Positions 15,910-24,016 of a stretch of DNA of 44,770 nucleotides are shown here, in pieces; position 1 is the first letter of the stretch; the number at the start of each line of letters is the position of its first letter. Location of the stretch: positions 1 to 44,770 of the IMG/VR virus record IMGVR_UViG_3300028920_000118; one strand, given 5' to 3'. Both the position numbers and the translations under genes were made by a program. The notes under the pieces were generated by a model, which saw only the letters and a list, made by a program, of their open reading frames with translations, was not told where the DNA came from and made no database searches. Origin of the DNA: a virus.

Positions 15910-17193
15910 ATGTCAAACGAACTTACCGCCAAAACAGTTAAATCCTACGAACTGACAATTGACGCAATGAACAACGTTATTAAAGAAGCAAACCTTGTTA
16001 TTGACGAACTTGCAAACGGTTGTACTTTGAAGACTGCTAAGTCCGAACTTGAAAGCTTTGTGGCTGATACTGCTAACTTGCCAATTGGTATCAAGGAAGC
16101 TGTCAAGGATGCAAGCAAGGCCAGAACTAAAAGTCTTTACATTGAAGGCATTGACTTGATTAAAGGCAAGCTTGTTGAGTCAATAAAAGTTGCTATGGGT
16201 GCCATTCATGATATCAAGCATGTACAGAAAGCCGCTAAGAAGGACAGCAAGACTGAAAAGCCGGAATTAAATCAAGATGAACTTGATAAACTGGCAGCTT
16301 GTGTCCGTGAAGCTATCGCACAAAGTCTCAAATACCACTTTGAAGCTGGTAAACTCTTGAGTGAAGCCCTTGACATGTTCAAGGCAAGCGGTAAACCTGC
16401 CAAAGAATGGATAGCATGGGCAAACACGGCTTGTCAGGTAAAGAAAGCACAAGCCTATAACCTTGTAAAGATCTATAACGACTTTGGCGACGTATCAGAG
16501 TTCAAAGGCTGTTCAATGAGAGTTCTTAACTTGCTGGTTCATTGTTCCAAGGATGTTTATAGCAAGATAGAAGAACAGGCCAAAGCCCTTGCCAAAGCTG
16601 GCAAGCTTACAAGCAAAACCGTAAACAAGCTTATTGCCAGTGTAAAGCCGGCACCTGTCAAACCTGCTACACATTCCAAACAGTCTAACACTGTTAGACA
16701 GGAAGACGAAACGCCGGACAATACCACTAAAGCAATTCAATCATCCATTGAAAATGGACAGGGAACCAGTATGAACCAGGAAGACAGCGAAATTAAAGAC
16801 CATAGCAAGGCTGATTTAGGTACCAGCAAAGATAAAGTTTCAGGTACTGAAACGGCAAACCAGACAAACAGCCAGATGGACGACAAAGACCGCCTGATTG
16901 CCGAACTTAAAGCCCAAAATGAAGCCCTTCAAAACCAGATTGCCGAACTTACCAAAGCAGTAAAGGAAGGCAACAAAGAGCAAGAAAAACCGGCACGGAC
17001 TGCTACCTACCTGCCCCAGTTTGAAGCCAAGAGTCCTAACCTTGTCTTAGGGATTGAAGCAACCGCAACCAAAGCCGAAATCAACAAACGGTATAGAACC
17101 ATGGCTGTTATCTTCAACGCTAAGACCTGCCCTAAAGGAGCTAAAGCCCTTAAAGCTGCAAGGGAAGCAATGCTGAAAACTGCTAAGAAATAA
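15910..17193 (+). CDS. Early protein with DUF3102-like segment, coiled coil and degenerate J-like C-terminus
   Basis: This 427-residue protein is the first early product and has no T7 counterpart I recognise. Residues 1-120 are charged helix. Residues about 140-215 (FEAGKLLSEALDMFKASGKP, WIAWANTACQVKKAQAYNLV) resemble DUF3102-type DNA-associated modules. Residues about 250-320 are a low-complexity linker that contains one GTCTAAC hairpin element. Residues about 324-358 are a coiled coil. The last 51 residues (LVLGIEATATKAEINKRYR) align with a DnaJ J-domain, but the HPD triad that activates Hsp70 reads NAK. Such a protein could act as an early host takeover or DNA-binding factor; that is inference. 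The start follows ATAAGGAG. Confidence 0.8.
   Translation: MSNELTAKTVKSYELTIDAMNNVIKEANLVIDELANGCTLKTAKSELESFVADTANLPIGIKEAVKDASKARTKSLYIEGIDLIKGKLVESIKVAMGAIHDIKHVQKAAKKDSKTEKPELNQDELDKLAACVREAIAQSLKYHFEAGKLLSEALDMFKASGKPAKEWIAWANTACQVKKAQAYNLVKIYNDFGDVSEFKGCSMRVLNLLVHCSKDVYSKIEEQAKALAKAGKLTSKTVNKLIASVKPAPVKPATHSKQSNTVRQEDETPDNTTKAIQSSIENGQGTSMNQEDSEIKDHSKADLGTSKDKVSGTETANQTNSQMDDKDRLIAELKAQNEALQNQIAELTKAVKEGNKEQEKPARTATYLPQFEAKSPNLVLGIEATATKAEINKRYRTMAVIFNAKTCPKGAKALKAAREAMLKTAKK
16683..16699 (+). promoter_or_regulatory. GTCTAAC-ACT-GTTAGAC hairpin inside a coding linker
   Basis: A perfect copy of the hairpin family lies within the early gene and is read as SNTVRQ. It is not followed by a ribosome site, unlike most copies. 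Confidence 0.7.
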
Positions 17194-17208
17194 ACCGTCA
17201 ATATACCA

Positions 17209-17231
17209 GGGCAGGACTAAACACCCTGCCC
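17209..17231 (+). terminator. G+C-rich hairpin between early genes
   Basis: GGGCAGG pairs with CCTGCCC over a nine-base loop just after the first early gene. No T-run follows, so it may act as a processing or attenuation site rather than a full terminator. Confidence 0.45.
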
Positions 17232-17252
17232 ACAACTTGAAAGGATAAGACA

Positions 17253-17462
17253 ATGCAAGAGCAGTACCTTGACACCATTGGAAGACTTTACCCTGATAAG
17301 CTTCTTGAAATCTTGGAAGCTGACGAACAAGCACAAAGACAGGAGCAAGAAACGCAAGAAATTATAGAAGCTGTTAGGATGCCACAAGGTTTAAGGGACT
17401 GGCTTTCAATTATCTTCCTTGCTATAACAAACTTAACCATTATATCAATCTTAGCTGTCTAA
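17253..17462 (+). CDS. Early tail-anchored membrane protein
   Basis: This 69-residue protein has a Gln/Glu-rich helical N-terminal part (residues 20-42) and a C-terminal hydrophobic helix (about 49-69, WLSIIFLAITNLTIISILAV) with almost nothing after it, a tail-anchor layout. It lies between the first early gene and the polymerase, with a GAAAGGAT ribosome site. Early phage membrane proteins often act in host takeover or superinfection exclusion, but nothing here identifies a target. Its stop falls within the next hairpin element. Confidence 0.65.
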   Translation: MQEQYLDTIGRLYPDKLLEILEADEQAQRQEQETQEIIEAVRMPQGLRDWLSIIFLAITNLTIISILAV

Positions 17463-17473
17463 CAGTGTTAGAC
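17457..17473 (+). promoter_or_regulatory. Hairpin GTCTAAC-AGT-GTTAGAC before ribosome site
   Basis: The element overlaps the preceding stop codon and is followed by TTAAGGAG, the ribosome site of the frame at 17488. Confidence 0.8.
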
Positions 17474-17487
17474 TTAAGGAGAACAAC

Positions 17488-17805
17488 ATGCAATCTTTTA
17501 ATGAAGACTTTAAAAACGTAACCGAAAAGCAGTTCATTGAAGCTATCAAGTTTTGTCAGGAGAACTACAAACACATTAGACAAGCAACAACGCCATGAGA
17601 TGAACTACACTGTGAAGAAGGGACAAGTTATTACCTGTCTGGCAACCCTGCTTTTATGGGCTTTGCCTTGTCACCTTCCGGCGAATTGACAAGCGTATTT
17701 TCAGCCATCAAAGGCAAGGGTAATACCATTGTGTCTAACCCTGTTAGACAAAACCTAAAAGCTCTGTCAATCCAGCAGGGCTTTCCTTTATTTAAAGGAA
17801 CAAAT
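17488..17805 (+). pseudogene. Interrupted acyltransferase-like gene running in frame into the RNA polymerase gene
   Basis: A frame with a good ribosome site encodes 36 residues (MQSFNEDFKNVTEKQFIEAI...) and then meets TGA at 17596-98. The same frame stays open afterwards and reads YYLSGNPAFMGFALSPSGEL, TSVFSAIKGKGNTIV, a pattern typical of small phage GNAT-like acyltransferases (a GFAL..GEL..VFS strand pair and a G.G acetyl-CoA loop). No further stop intervenes before the polymerase ATG at 17806, so the remnant is fused in frame to it. The usual C-terminal half of such enzymes is missing. The likely explanations are a nonsense mutation plus deletion, or read-through producing an extended polymerase. 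It carries a GTCTAAC hairpin copy at 17733. Confidence 0.6.
17733..17749 (+). promoter_or_regulatory. GTCTAAC-CCT-GTTAGAC hairpin inside the interrupted gene
   Basis: This copy is read as SNPVRQ, in the same frame as the copy inside the early gene (SNTVRQ). No ribosome site follows directly; the polymerase site lies about 45 bases on. Confidence 0.7.
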
Positions 17806-20460
17806 ATGTCCTACACTATTGAAGAACTCGCAGAATTACAGATTAAACTTGAAATAGGTATGAAGACAGCAGGAGTTGAAAGATTTCACAAAAATAATCA
17901 AAGAGCTATTGATAATGGTTCAAGTTCTGAAACTTATTGGAATAAGCGGATATTGCAGAACATCATAGGTCCAATGTCTGAAAGCATTGAAGCCTACATT
18001 GATTACTATACCGGACGACGTGGTAAACCCGTCAAGGCACTGGCTTATATCAAGCTGGTAGATCCGAAGGTTGCTTCATTTATTACCCTTAAAACCATCA
18101 TTGATAAGTCCGTTAGGGATGTTAATCTTGATTCGGTCATTGACAGCATAGGCCAGAAAATTGAAGATCAAGTAAGATTTGAAAGTATGGAGAAGTTCGC
18201 GGATAAGTATACAGCCAAGGTGAAAGAACGCTTGAAACAAGCAAGATCCAAGTCATATAGGCACCAGAGGAACGCCATGCTTGCAGGTGAGCGCAAGCTT
18301 GCCGAAGGGTCAGAAGACTTTGAAGCAATGGATGAATGGGAACCATGGGGCATCGACGCCCACAGGCATATCGGTTCCATGCTTGTTAATATTGTGCTTG
18401 ATAATATAACTTTTGAAGGCAACCCGGTATTCAAAAAAATCAATATCTTCCGTCAGTCTGGAAACGATAAAGGTAAGAAGTATAAAGAACTTACAAAGAT
18501 TGTACCAACTGAATATGTTTGTGCATGGATAGATGAATACAAGGAAGTTATGGAGAAAGAGTCACCTGCTTATCGCCCTTGTATCATACCACCACTTGAC
18601 TGGACAACTCCAACAAATGGAGGTTATCATGTACCAGAGATTAGAAACACTTTACCTATGGTTAAATGCCGAAAATCACAACGTAACAGGTTGACACTTG
18701 AACAGATGCCGCTTGTTTACAAGGCTGTTAATGGCTTGCAACGTATGCCCTGGAAGGTATCTAAAGATGTACTACAGGTTGCCATGGATATCAAGGAACT
18801 TGGCATTGACTTAGCTATGCCGCAACGTGAACCGTATGAAGTACCTGAATGCCCGGTTCCACCAGAGTACAAAGAGTTCAGGGGTAAAGACCTTAAACGT
18901 ATGCTAACTGACCAGGAATGGCAGGACTTCATGATCTGGAGAAAGGAAGCAACCTATGTTTACCTGTTAGACAACAAGCGTAAAGCAAAGTACATGACAA
19001 CGCATAGCACCATATCAACTGCTAAGATGTACCAAGATTTCGATAAGTTCTACTTTGTTTACACTATGGATTCCAGGGGCAGGGTTTATGCTAAGTCTGA
19101 TACTATCAGCCCACAAGGGGATGACTTACAGAAAGGATTGATTAAGTTTGCAGAGGGCAAGCCGCTTGGAACAGAGGGTTATTATTGGCTTGCCGTGCAT
19201 GGTGCTGGTAAGTGGGGCAATGACAAGATTACCTTTGATGAAAGAGTTAAGTTCATCGAAGATATGACAGATGATATCAGAGATTTCGTAGCAGATCCAT
19301 TAACAAACACAGGTTGGGCAGGTGCTGACAAGCCATGGCAGTTTCTGAACTGGTGCTTTGAATGGGCTGAACTTGCTGACTGGCTGGATGATGGTAAGGA
19401 TATGACAGAGTTCATGAGTTATATACCTTGCGCTCAAGATGGTTCCTGTTCTGGCTTGCAACACTACTCTGCTATGCTTCGCGACTCTATTGGTGGTCGG
19501 GCAGTTAACCTTGTACCAGACGAAAAGCCTAATGATATTTATGGACAGGTCAGTGACTTGGCAGTAGTTAAGCTTGAAGATATGGCAGCTACCGGGGAGT
19601 TGGGATTTGAAATGAAGACTAATCGGTTGTCACCTGAACAGATACAAGATGTTGCCAGTGGTTTACTTAACATTAAAGGCGGTATTAATCGCAGTATAAC
19701 TAAGCCACCTGTTATGACTAAAACTTATGGTTCAACTTACATGCGCTGCATGGAAACAACAAGTCAATACTTCATAGACCTTCAATCTAAGGAGAACAAG
19801 CAAGCTAAAGCAGAGAAGAGAGATCCGGTTCCGGTCCATCCCTTCGCACAAATTGGTGAAGAAGGTGTCACCTTGAGAGATGCAGAGAAGATATGTGCCA
19901 AGGTAATTTGGGAAGCTTTGAACGAGACAGTAACGTCAGCGGTTGACGGAATGCAGTTCATCCAACAAGTTGCAAGCTACATGGCTAAAGCTGGATGCCA
20001 TCTTGAATGGGAAACACCAACTGGTTTCATAGTTGAGCAAAGAGAATACGAGTACAAATCAAGACGTATCAAAACTCAACTGCTTGGCAACACAAGATTT
20101 ACTATCGCAGAAGAAACCAACAAGTTAGATGTTAATAAGATGCAGAGTTCAAGCTCACCTAACTTTGTTCATAGCATGGATGCAAGTCACTTGGTTCTGG
20201 CTGTAAATGCTTTCTTAGATGCAGGATTCAGTGGTATAGCTGTCATTCATGACGACTTTGGTACCCATGCTTGTGATACTCCAAAGCTTAGGGATCTGCT
20301 TAGAGAGACATTCGTTAACCTGTACTATAAGAATGATGTACTTGATCAGTTCCTTGAACATAATGAAGCCTTACTACTTGAAGAGATTGAAATTCCTTTA
20401 CCTGCATCTGGTACCTTGAACATTAAAGATGTACTTGAATCACCTTATGCTTTTGGTTAA
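17806..20460 (+). CDS. Single-subunit DNA-dependent RNA polymerase, T7-like
   Basis: From the ATG at 17806 the protein has 884 residues, against 883 in T7. An upstream in-frame ATG at 17656 only adds remnants of another gene, and AAAGGA lies six bases before 17806. Catalytic landmarks match T7 RNA polymerase: the metal-binding Asp in QDGSCSGLQHYSAMLRD (D545), the nucleotide-binding Lys and Tyr in KPPVMTKTYGS (K633, Y641), SPNFVHSMDASHL, and the second metal-binding Asp in HDDFGTHA (D816). It should transcribe the middle and late genes from the GRACCAGTTAAGA promoters in this window. A strong hairpin terminator follows the gene. Confidence 0.97.
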   Translation: MSYTIEELAELQIKLEIGMKTAGVERFHKNNQRAIDNGSSSETYWNKRILQNIIGPMSESIEAYIDYYTGRRGKPVKALAYIKLVDPKVASFITLKTIIDKSVRDVNLDSVIDSIGQKIEDQVRFESMEKFADKYTAKVKERLKQARSKSYRHQRNAMLAGERKLAEGSEDFEAMDEWEPWGIDAHRHIGSMLVNIVLDNITFEGNPVFKKINIFRQSGNDKGKKYKELTKIVPTEYVCAWIDEYKEVMEKESPAYRPCIIPPLDWTTPTNGGYHVPEIRNTLPMVKCRKSQRNRLTLEQMPLVYKAVNGLQRMPWKVSKDVLQVAMDIKELGIDLAMPQREPYEVPECPVPPEYKEFRGKDLKRMLTDQEWQDFMIWRKEATYVYLLDNKRKAKYMTTHSTISTAKMYQDFDKFYFVYTMDSRGRVYAKSDTISPQGDDLQKGLIKFAEGKPLGTEGYYWLAVHGAGKWGNDKITFDERVKFIEDMTDDIRDFVADPLTNTGWAGADKPWQFLNWCFEWAELADWLDDGKDMTEFMSYIPCAQDGSCSGLQHYSAMLRDSIGGRAVNLVPDEKPNDIYGQVSDLAVVKLEDMAATGELGFEMKTNRLSPEQIQDVASGLLNIKGGINRSITKPPVMTKTYGSTYMRCMETTSQYFIDLQSKENKQAKAEKRDPVPVHPFAQIGEEGVTLRDAEKICAKVIWEALNETVTSAVDGMQFIQQVASYMAKAGCHLEWETPTGFIVEQREYEYKSRRIKTQLLGNTRFTIAEETNKLDVNKMQSSSSPNFVHSMDASHLVLAVNAFLDAGFSGIAVIHDDFGTHACDTPKLRDLLRETFVNLYYKNDVLDQFLEHNEALLLEEIEIPLPASGTLNIKDVLESPYAFG

Positions 20461-20498
20461 CCACTAAATCAAATACCTTGTACCACTAAATACTCTTT

Positions 20499-20528
20499 GC
20501 CCTGGCCTTTAATTAGGTCAGGGCTTTT
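20499..20528 (+). terminator. Terminator after RNA polymerase gene (TTAATT loop)
   Basis: A 10-bp stem GCCCTGGCCT/AGGTCAGGGC with one G-T wobble closes on exactly TTAATT and is followed by TTTTCG. It separates the early unit from the phage-promoter-driven replication unit. Confidence 0.88.
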
Positions 20529-20569
20529 CGTGTTTGTACTACTGTTTATTTAAGTCCGATTCTAAATCG

Positions 20570-20592
20570 AATTAGGAACCAGTTAAGATAAG
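20570..20592 (+). promoter_or_regulatory. Phage RNA polymerase promoter, middle type
   Basis: AATTAGGAACCAGTTAA-GATAAG; the predicted +1 is G20587. It lies directly after the polymerase terminator and before the replication genes. The leader is purine-rich and contains two copies of ACTATCAATT at about 20633-20652. Confidence 0.85.
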
Positions 20593-20666
20593 AGAGCAAG
20601 AGAGAATAGAGAGAAAGAGATAAGTAGAAGTAACTATCAATTACTATCAATTACTAAGGAGTTAGT

Positions 20667-20861
20667 ATGTCAAATCAGTTTAAAGAAGTAGATATGAAGA
20701 ACCATGTTAGGTATCATGAAGTTGTATTCAATCATGTACCTCTTAACCCTTGCATCGGATGCATCTATCGTGGTCATTGTGAAGGAGAACAGTACGCTGA
20801 ACCTGGGGAATACTGCCGTTCAAAGAAAGGAGATGAAAAGGAGAATAACAATGCAGTGTAA
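20667..20861 (+). CDS. Small cysteine-rich protein
   Basis: This 64-residue protein has a CxxC pair and two further Cys with a His nearby (PCIGCIYRGHCEGEQY, GEYCRSK), suggesting a small zinc-binding knuckle. It is the first product of the phage-driven middle transcript, with a CTAAGGAG ribosome site. The last 11 bases overlap the next gene. The family is not recognised. Confidence 0.65.
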   Translation: MSNQFKEVDMKNHVRYHEVVFNHVPLNPCIGCIYRGHCEGEQYAEPGEYCRSKKGDEKENNNAV

Positions 20862-21018
20862 CACAACAGAAAGAATGAGATGCCGTAAGATTAGAGATAA
20901 TAAAGCAGTTGTCAACAAGAAGAATGACAAGATGCTTAGGCGTAATCGTATGCTGCATCGATCCATTAAACAGGGAGAGTTTCAAGAGTCTAACACGTTA
21001 GACAAGGAGTATACATGA
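20851..21018 (+). CDS. Small very basic protein
   Basis: This 55-residue product starts at an ATG preceded by AAAAGGAG. An upstream in-frame ATG at 20704 overlaps the cysteine-rich gene and has no ribosome site. The protein is Arg/Lys-rich (MRCRKIRDNKAVVNKKNDKM, LRRNRMLHRS), as in small nucleic-acid-binding proteins. A GTCTAAC hairpin lies at its 3' end and is read as SNTLDK, so its C-terminus may simply be the element. The stop overlaps the next ATG (ATGA). Confidence 0.55.
   Translation: MQCNTTERMRCRKIRDNKAVVNKKNDKMLRRNRMLHRSIKQGEFQESNTLDKEYT
20988..21003 (+). promoter_or_regulatory. Hairpin GTCTAAC-AC-GTTAGAC (16-base form) before ribosome site
   Basis: The two-base-loop form lies inside the end of the basic-protein gene and is followed by AAGGAG for the gene at 21015. 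Confidence 0.8.
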
Positions 21019-21227
21019 ACTACAGTGCTTTACTTCTTGCATGGTTTGAAGATTCTTTTTCTGTACCTGCACCTCCTGATTGTTTTTATAATTGGGAAGT
21101 TAAAGATCGTATCAGTTACATTAAAGAGCATGGTGTATTCTATAACCTTGATAAGTACTTAAGGCGTGTCAATCAAACTTATATATGTGCTGTATGGGTT
21201 ATGCTTAAACATAACAGATTAGTCTAA
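21015..21227 (+). CDS. Hypothetical 70-residue protein
   Basis: I do not recognise this protein. It is aromatic-rich (LLLAWFEDSFSVPAPPDCFY) with a basic hydrophobic end (YICAVWVMLKHNRLV). It is coupled to its neighbour by an ATGA overlap and ends just before another hairpin element that precedes the primase-helicase gene, so it belongs to the middle replication transcript. Confidence 0.6.
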   Translation: MNYSALLLAWFEDSFSVPAPPDCFYNWEVKDRISYIKEHGVFYNLDKYLRRVNQTYICAVWVMLKHNRLV

Positions 21228-21237
21228 CACGTTAGAC
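21222..21237 (+). promoter_or_regulatory. Hairpin GTCTAAC-AC-GTTAGAC (16-base form) before primase-helicase
   Basis: It overlaps the stop of the preceding gene and is followed by TTAAGGAG, the ribosome site of the gene at 21251. Confidence 0.8.
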
Positions 21238-21250
21238 TTAAGGAGAAACA

Positions 21251-23206
21251 ATGGCTATAGTTTTAAATCAACCATGCCCTATGTGTAGACAGACAGGCCA
21301 TGACTCAAGAGGTACTAACCTTATGGTATTCTCTGATGGTGGAAAGTTCTGTAATAGAGCACACTGGCATAAGAACGGACAAACCTATTATGTACCACCC
21401 GATGCCGATGATCCTATTCTGGCTATGGAAATCAACGGCAATATTAAATACACTACTGACCAGTTCAAAGAGCTATGCAAAGAAGGTAAGCTTGACAGTC
21501 CAGTAATGCGACATATGGCCTTATCCGGCATGAAAGGACAGGACAGATGGGATGTATCAACCGAAGAAGAAAGACAGCAGATGCTGAAGGAGAAGGAGTT
21601 AGATCATGAATACTTCGAGAGACTCAAGATTAAGAACCTGGTTACAAGACATATTAAAGGACAGATTGCCAAGCTGTATAATGTCAGGGTTGGACACGAC
21701 ACAGAGGGAAAAGTTGACAAGCACCTATATCCTCAGTATGATAAATCAGGAAACTGGAAGGGTGCTAAATGCCGTACCCTCCCAAAGGATTTCATGTACG
21801 GACACCTCGGCTGGCTGTGGGGAGAAGGGCTCTTGTTCGGACAAATCACTATGTCCGATATCCTTTCAAGAGGCGGAAGAAAAGATACTCTCTTATTGGT
21901 TGGAGGGGAATGCGATGCCATGGCATCACAACAAATGCTATTGGAATCAAGAGATGGTACAAAGTGGGAAGGGATGCCGTTCCACGTCTGGTCTCCCAAT
22001 AAAGGAGAGTATGCGCTGCAAGAGATCCTTGATCAGAGGTCCGAGATCAACCAGTTCAAGAAGATCATACTCTGCTTCGACGCCGATGAAACTGGACGGA
22101 CTCTCACAAGAAATGTTGCTAAGTTATTTCGTGGTAAGGTATATAAACTTCAACTCCCCGGCACTTGTAAAGATCCCAATGATTGTCTTAAGCAAGGGAA
22201 AGAGAAAGAGTTTGTTGATAGCTGGTGGAATCCAGTGGACCCCTTTGAAGGAGGCGTTGTCGCCAGTGCCGGGAAATATAGAGATAAAGCCAAGCTTCAA
22301 CCCACGATGGGCTTATCATGGCCTTGGCCTGAACTCGATCCAGTGACGTATGGGATACGGGAAAATAGCTTGTATGTTTTCGGTGCAGGTACAGGTGTAG
22401 GTAAGACTAAGACTACCAAAACAATTGTTGATCATCTTATCAATGTACACAATGAACCAGTGGTTGTCATCTATCTGGAAGAACAAGCAGAGAAAACAGT
22501 TCGTTCCTTTGCTGGTGAGTTGATTGGTAAAGACTTAACTGCTCCACCTATCAATGACAAGAATGATCCAGAGTATACACAGATGCGTGATTATACCAGG
22601 GAAGAAGCAGATGCTGCCATTGATAAGATATGTGATGACAACATGCTTATGATTGGGGATCTTGAAGGTAGGAAGGATGTTGATTCTGTACTTGAGGTAT
22701 GTGAAGAAGCATTGGCCTTAGGTTACAAGAACTTTATCATTGACAACTTGACTGCCTTTGAACACAAGCAGAAAGAAGGAACTGCCGGGTCTGTCCAGGC
22801 TATAGATGCCACGATGAAGAGACTTGGCACCTTCAAGGATGAAGAACCTGTATGCCTTATCCTGCTGTCGCATCTAAAGCGTCCCTACGGAGAGCGCAAG
22901 CCGCATGAAGAAGGAGGATCAGTACAGATCAGTGACTTTCGTGGTTCTGGTTCAATAACCTTTTGGGCTAATGCAGTTATAGGCATTGAACGTAACACGG
23001 TAGCTGAGAGTATGGAAGAGAGATGCCTAACTTGTTATCATTGTATCAAGAATAGAGATGTAGGGTACAAGGTAGGTAGCCGGGTATATGCAGCCTTTAA
23101 CTTCAAGACCGGAAAGTTGTGCAGTACAGATCATAAGCCTAAGCCTGATGACTTTGATTATGGAACGGGAACTAAACTAACTGAAACAAAGGAGATAGAT
23201 TTCTAA
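21251..23206 (+). CDS. Primase-helicase, T7 gp4-like
   Basis: The 651-residue protein primes lagging strands and unwinds the fork. The N-terminus has a zinc-binding domain (C9, C12, C34, with H38 or H40 as a possible fourth ligand). The TOPRIM primase core shows LLLVGGECDAMA (E220) and LCFDADETGR. The RecA-like helicase has Walker A GAGTGVGKTK (378-387), VVVIYLEEQ, Walker B-like FIIDNLTAF, and LILLSHLKRP with DFRGSGSITFWANAVIGIER at the end. T7 gp4 has 566 residues; the extra length is mainly in the primase-to-helicase region. Unlike T7, where gp4 and gp5 are separated by other genes, four small genes lie between it and the polymerase here. Confidence 0.95.
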   Translation: MAIVLNQPCPMCRQTGHDSRGTNLMVFSDGGKFCNRAHWHKNGQTYYVPPDADDPILAMEINGNIKYTTDQFKELCKEGKLDSPVMRHMALSGMKGQDRWDVSTEEERQQMLKEKELDHEYFERLKIKNLVTRHIKGQIAKLYNVRVGHDTEGKVDKHLYPQYDKSGNWKGAKCRTLPKDFMYGHLGWLWGEGLLFGQITMSDILSRGGRKDTLLLVGGECDAMASQQMLLESRDGTKWEGMPFHVWSPNKGEYALQEILDQRSEINQFKKIILCFDADETGRTLTRNVAKLFRGKVYKLQLPGTCKDPNDCLKQGKEKEFVDSWWNPVDPFEGGVVASAGKYRDKAKLQPTMGLSWPWPELDPVTYGIRENSLYVFGAGTGVGKTKTTKTIVDHLINVHNEPVVVIYLEEQAEKTVRSFAGELIGKDLTAPPINDKNDPEYTQMRDYTREEADAAIDKICDDNMLMIGDLEGRKDVDSVLEVCEEALALGYKNFIIDNLTAFEHKQKEGTAGSVQAIDATMKRLGTFKDEEPVCLILLSHLKRPYGERKPHEEGGSVQISDFRGSGSITFWANAVIGIERNTVAESMEERCLTCYHCIKNRDVGYKVGSRVYAAFNFKTGKLCSTDHKPKPDDFDYGTGTKLTETKEIDF

Positions 23207-23232
23207 TGGACTTATTGAAGAAGTCTACCTTG

Positions 23233-23255
23233 ATTAAGGAACCAGTTAAGATAAC
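23233..23255 (+). promoter_or_regulatory. Phage RNA polymerase promoter, middle type
   Basis: ATTAAGGAACCAGTTAA-GATAAC; the predicted +1 is G23250. It lies between the primase-helicase gene and a run of small genes that leads to the DNA polymerase. Confidence 0.82.
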
Positions 23256-23272
23256 AAGAACTTGGAGGTAGT

Positions 23273-23476
23273 ATGAAGAAGCTAAGAGAAACACGCTTGC
23301 TGTCTGGAAGTCCAGAGTTAAGCAGGTGGATGGTGCAGAAATGCTTGAACTACTGTGCTATGTGGCCTATCGAAACACGTTGGGCAATGCAAGAGTTCCA
23401 GTGGTTGTGTACAATCCTTGGAGTACAGCTTGTTGCCGATGCCAATGGTATCTGGCTTGAACCTATTTCAATTTAG
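23273..23476 (+). CDS. Hypothetical 67-residue protein
   Basis: The protein is Trp- and Cys-rich for its size (SRWMVQKCLNYCAMWPIETR, later FQWLCTILG). It has no clear membrane helix and no family I recognise. It is the first gene after a phage promoter, with a TTGGAGG ribosome site. Confidence 0.6.
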   Translation: MKKLRETRLLSGSPELSRWMVQKCLNYCAMWPIETRWAMQEFQWLCTILGVQLVADANGIWLEPISI

Positions 23477-23488
23477 AAAGGAGAGTTT

Positions 23489-23728
23489 ATGAAGACTGTG
23501 TTTGTAATCAATGAAGAAACTGATAAGGTTGTTGGAACCATACAAGTGGATCAGAGAGCAAAAGGTGTAACATACACTGAGATGGAAAAGATTGAAGGTG
23601 GTGTCGTTAGAACAACATTTAACTTTGAGATTAAGTATGTTGTTATAGGTTGTGCTATTGCCTGTGTTATTGTGGTACCCTACCATGAGATTGCCGAAGA
23701 ACTTACATTAGCTGAAGACATCAGCTAA
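23489..23728 (+). CDS. Hypothetical 79-residue protein with hydrophobic core segment
   Basis: The N-terminus looks like a small beta domain (MKTVFVINEETDKVVGTIQV). Residues about 50-66 (YVVIGCAIACVIVVPYH) are hydrophobic enough for a membrane helix or a buried strand pair. The ribosome site is AAAGGAGAG. A hairpin element follows two bases after the stop. Confidence 0.6.
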   Translation: MKTVFVINEETDKVVGTIQVDQRAKGVTYTEMEKIEGGVVRTTFNFEIKYVVIGCAIACVIVVPYHEIAEELTLAEDIS

Positions 23729-23729
23729 A

Positions 23730-23744
23730 TCTAACAGTGTTAGA
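23730..23744 (+). promoter_or_regulatory. Hairpin TCTAAC-AGT-GTTAGA before ribosome site
   Basis: The outermost G-C pair is lost here (6-bp stem). It is followed by CAAAGGAG for the gene at 23759. Confidence 0.75.
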
Positions 23745-23758
23745 CAAAGGAGAACATC

Positions 23759-24016
23759 ATGCACTATGAGCTAACTAAAGAAGAACGAGATAGTATTCTT
23801 GGCAAAGAAAACTTCAAAGGTACTTTCGTTTGCTGTGACTCACCCATTTGTGAATACTGTGCAAGGTATCACTACCAGGATGATTGCTTTGGAGATAATT
23901 TGAAATGTGCTGAGTGCATTCATAATCAAAAGTCTTATTATCTTGGCTATGACTCAGAGAAGTATGAAGATAATTTCCTTGGTATTGAATGTATTACCTG
24001 GGAGGGGGATATATGA
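23759..24016 (+). CDS. Cysteine-rich zinc-ribbon-like protein
   Basis: The 85-residue protein has seven cysteines between residues 24 and 56 (FVCCDSPICEYCARYHYQDD, CFGDNLKCAECIHNQ), which could hold one or two zinc ions. The rest is acidic, ending GIECITWEGDI. It is coupled to the next gene by ATGA. Small zinc proteins in this position may bind DNA or a replication partner. The family is not recognised. Confidence 0.65.
   Translation: MHYELTKEERDSILGKENFKGTFVCCDSPICEYCARYHYQDDCFGDNLKCAECIHNQKSYYLGYDSEKYEDNFLGIECITWEGDI

Noticed and set aside
22045-22070. AACCAGTTCAAGAAG resembles the phage promoter
   Set aside because: It has an extra base within the core and lies in a conserved helicase coding segment; likely chance.
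23206-23271. 21-codon frame between the primase-helicase and the next gene
   Set aside because: Its body is the promoter and ribosome site of the next unit (read as IKEPVKI); probably a chance frame.
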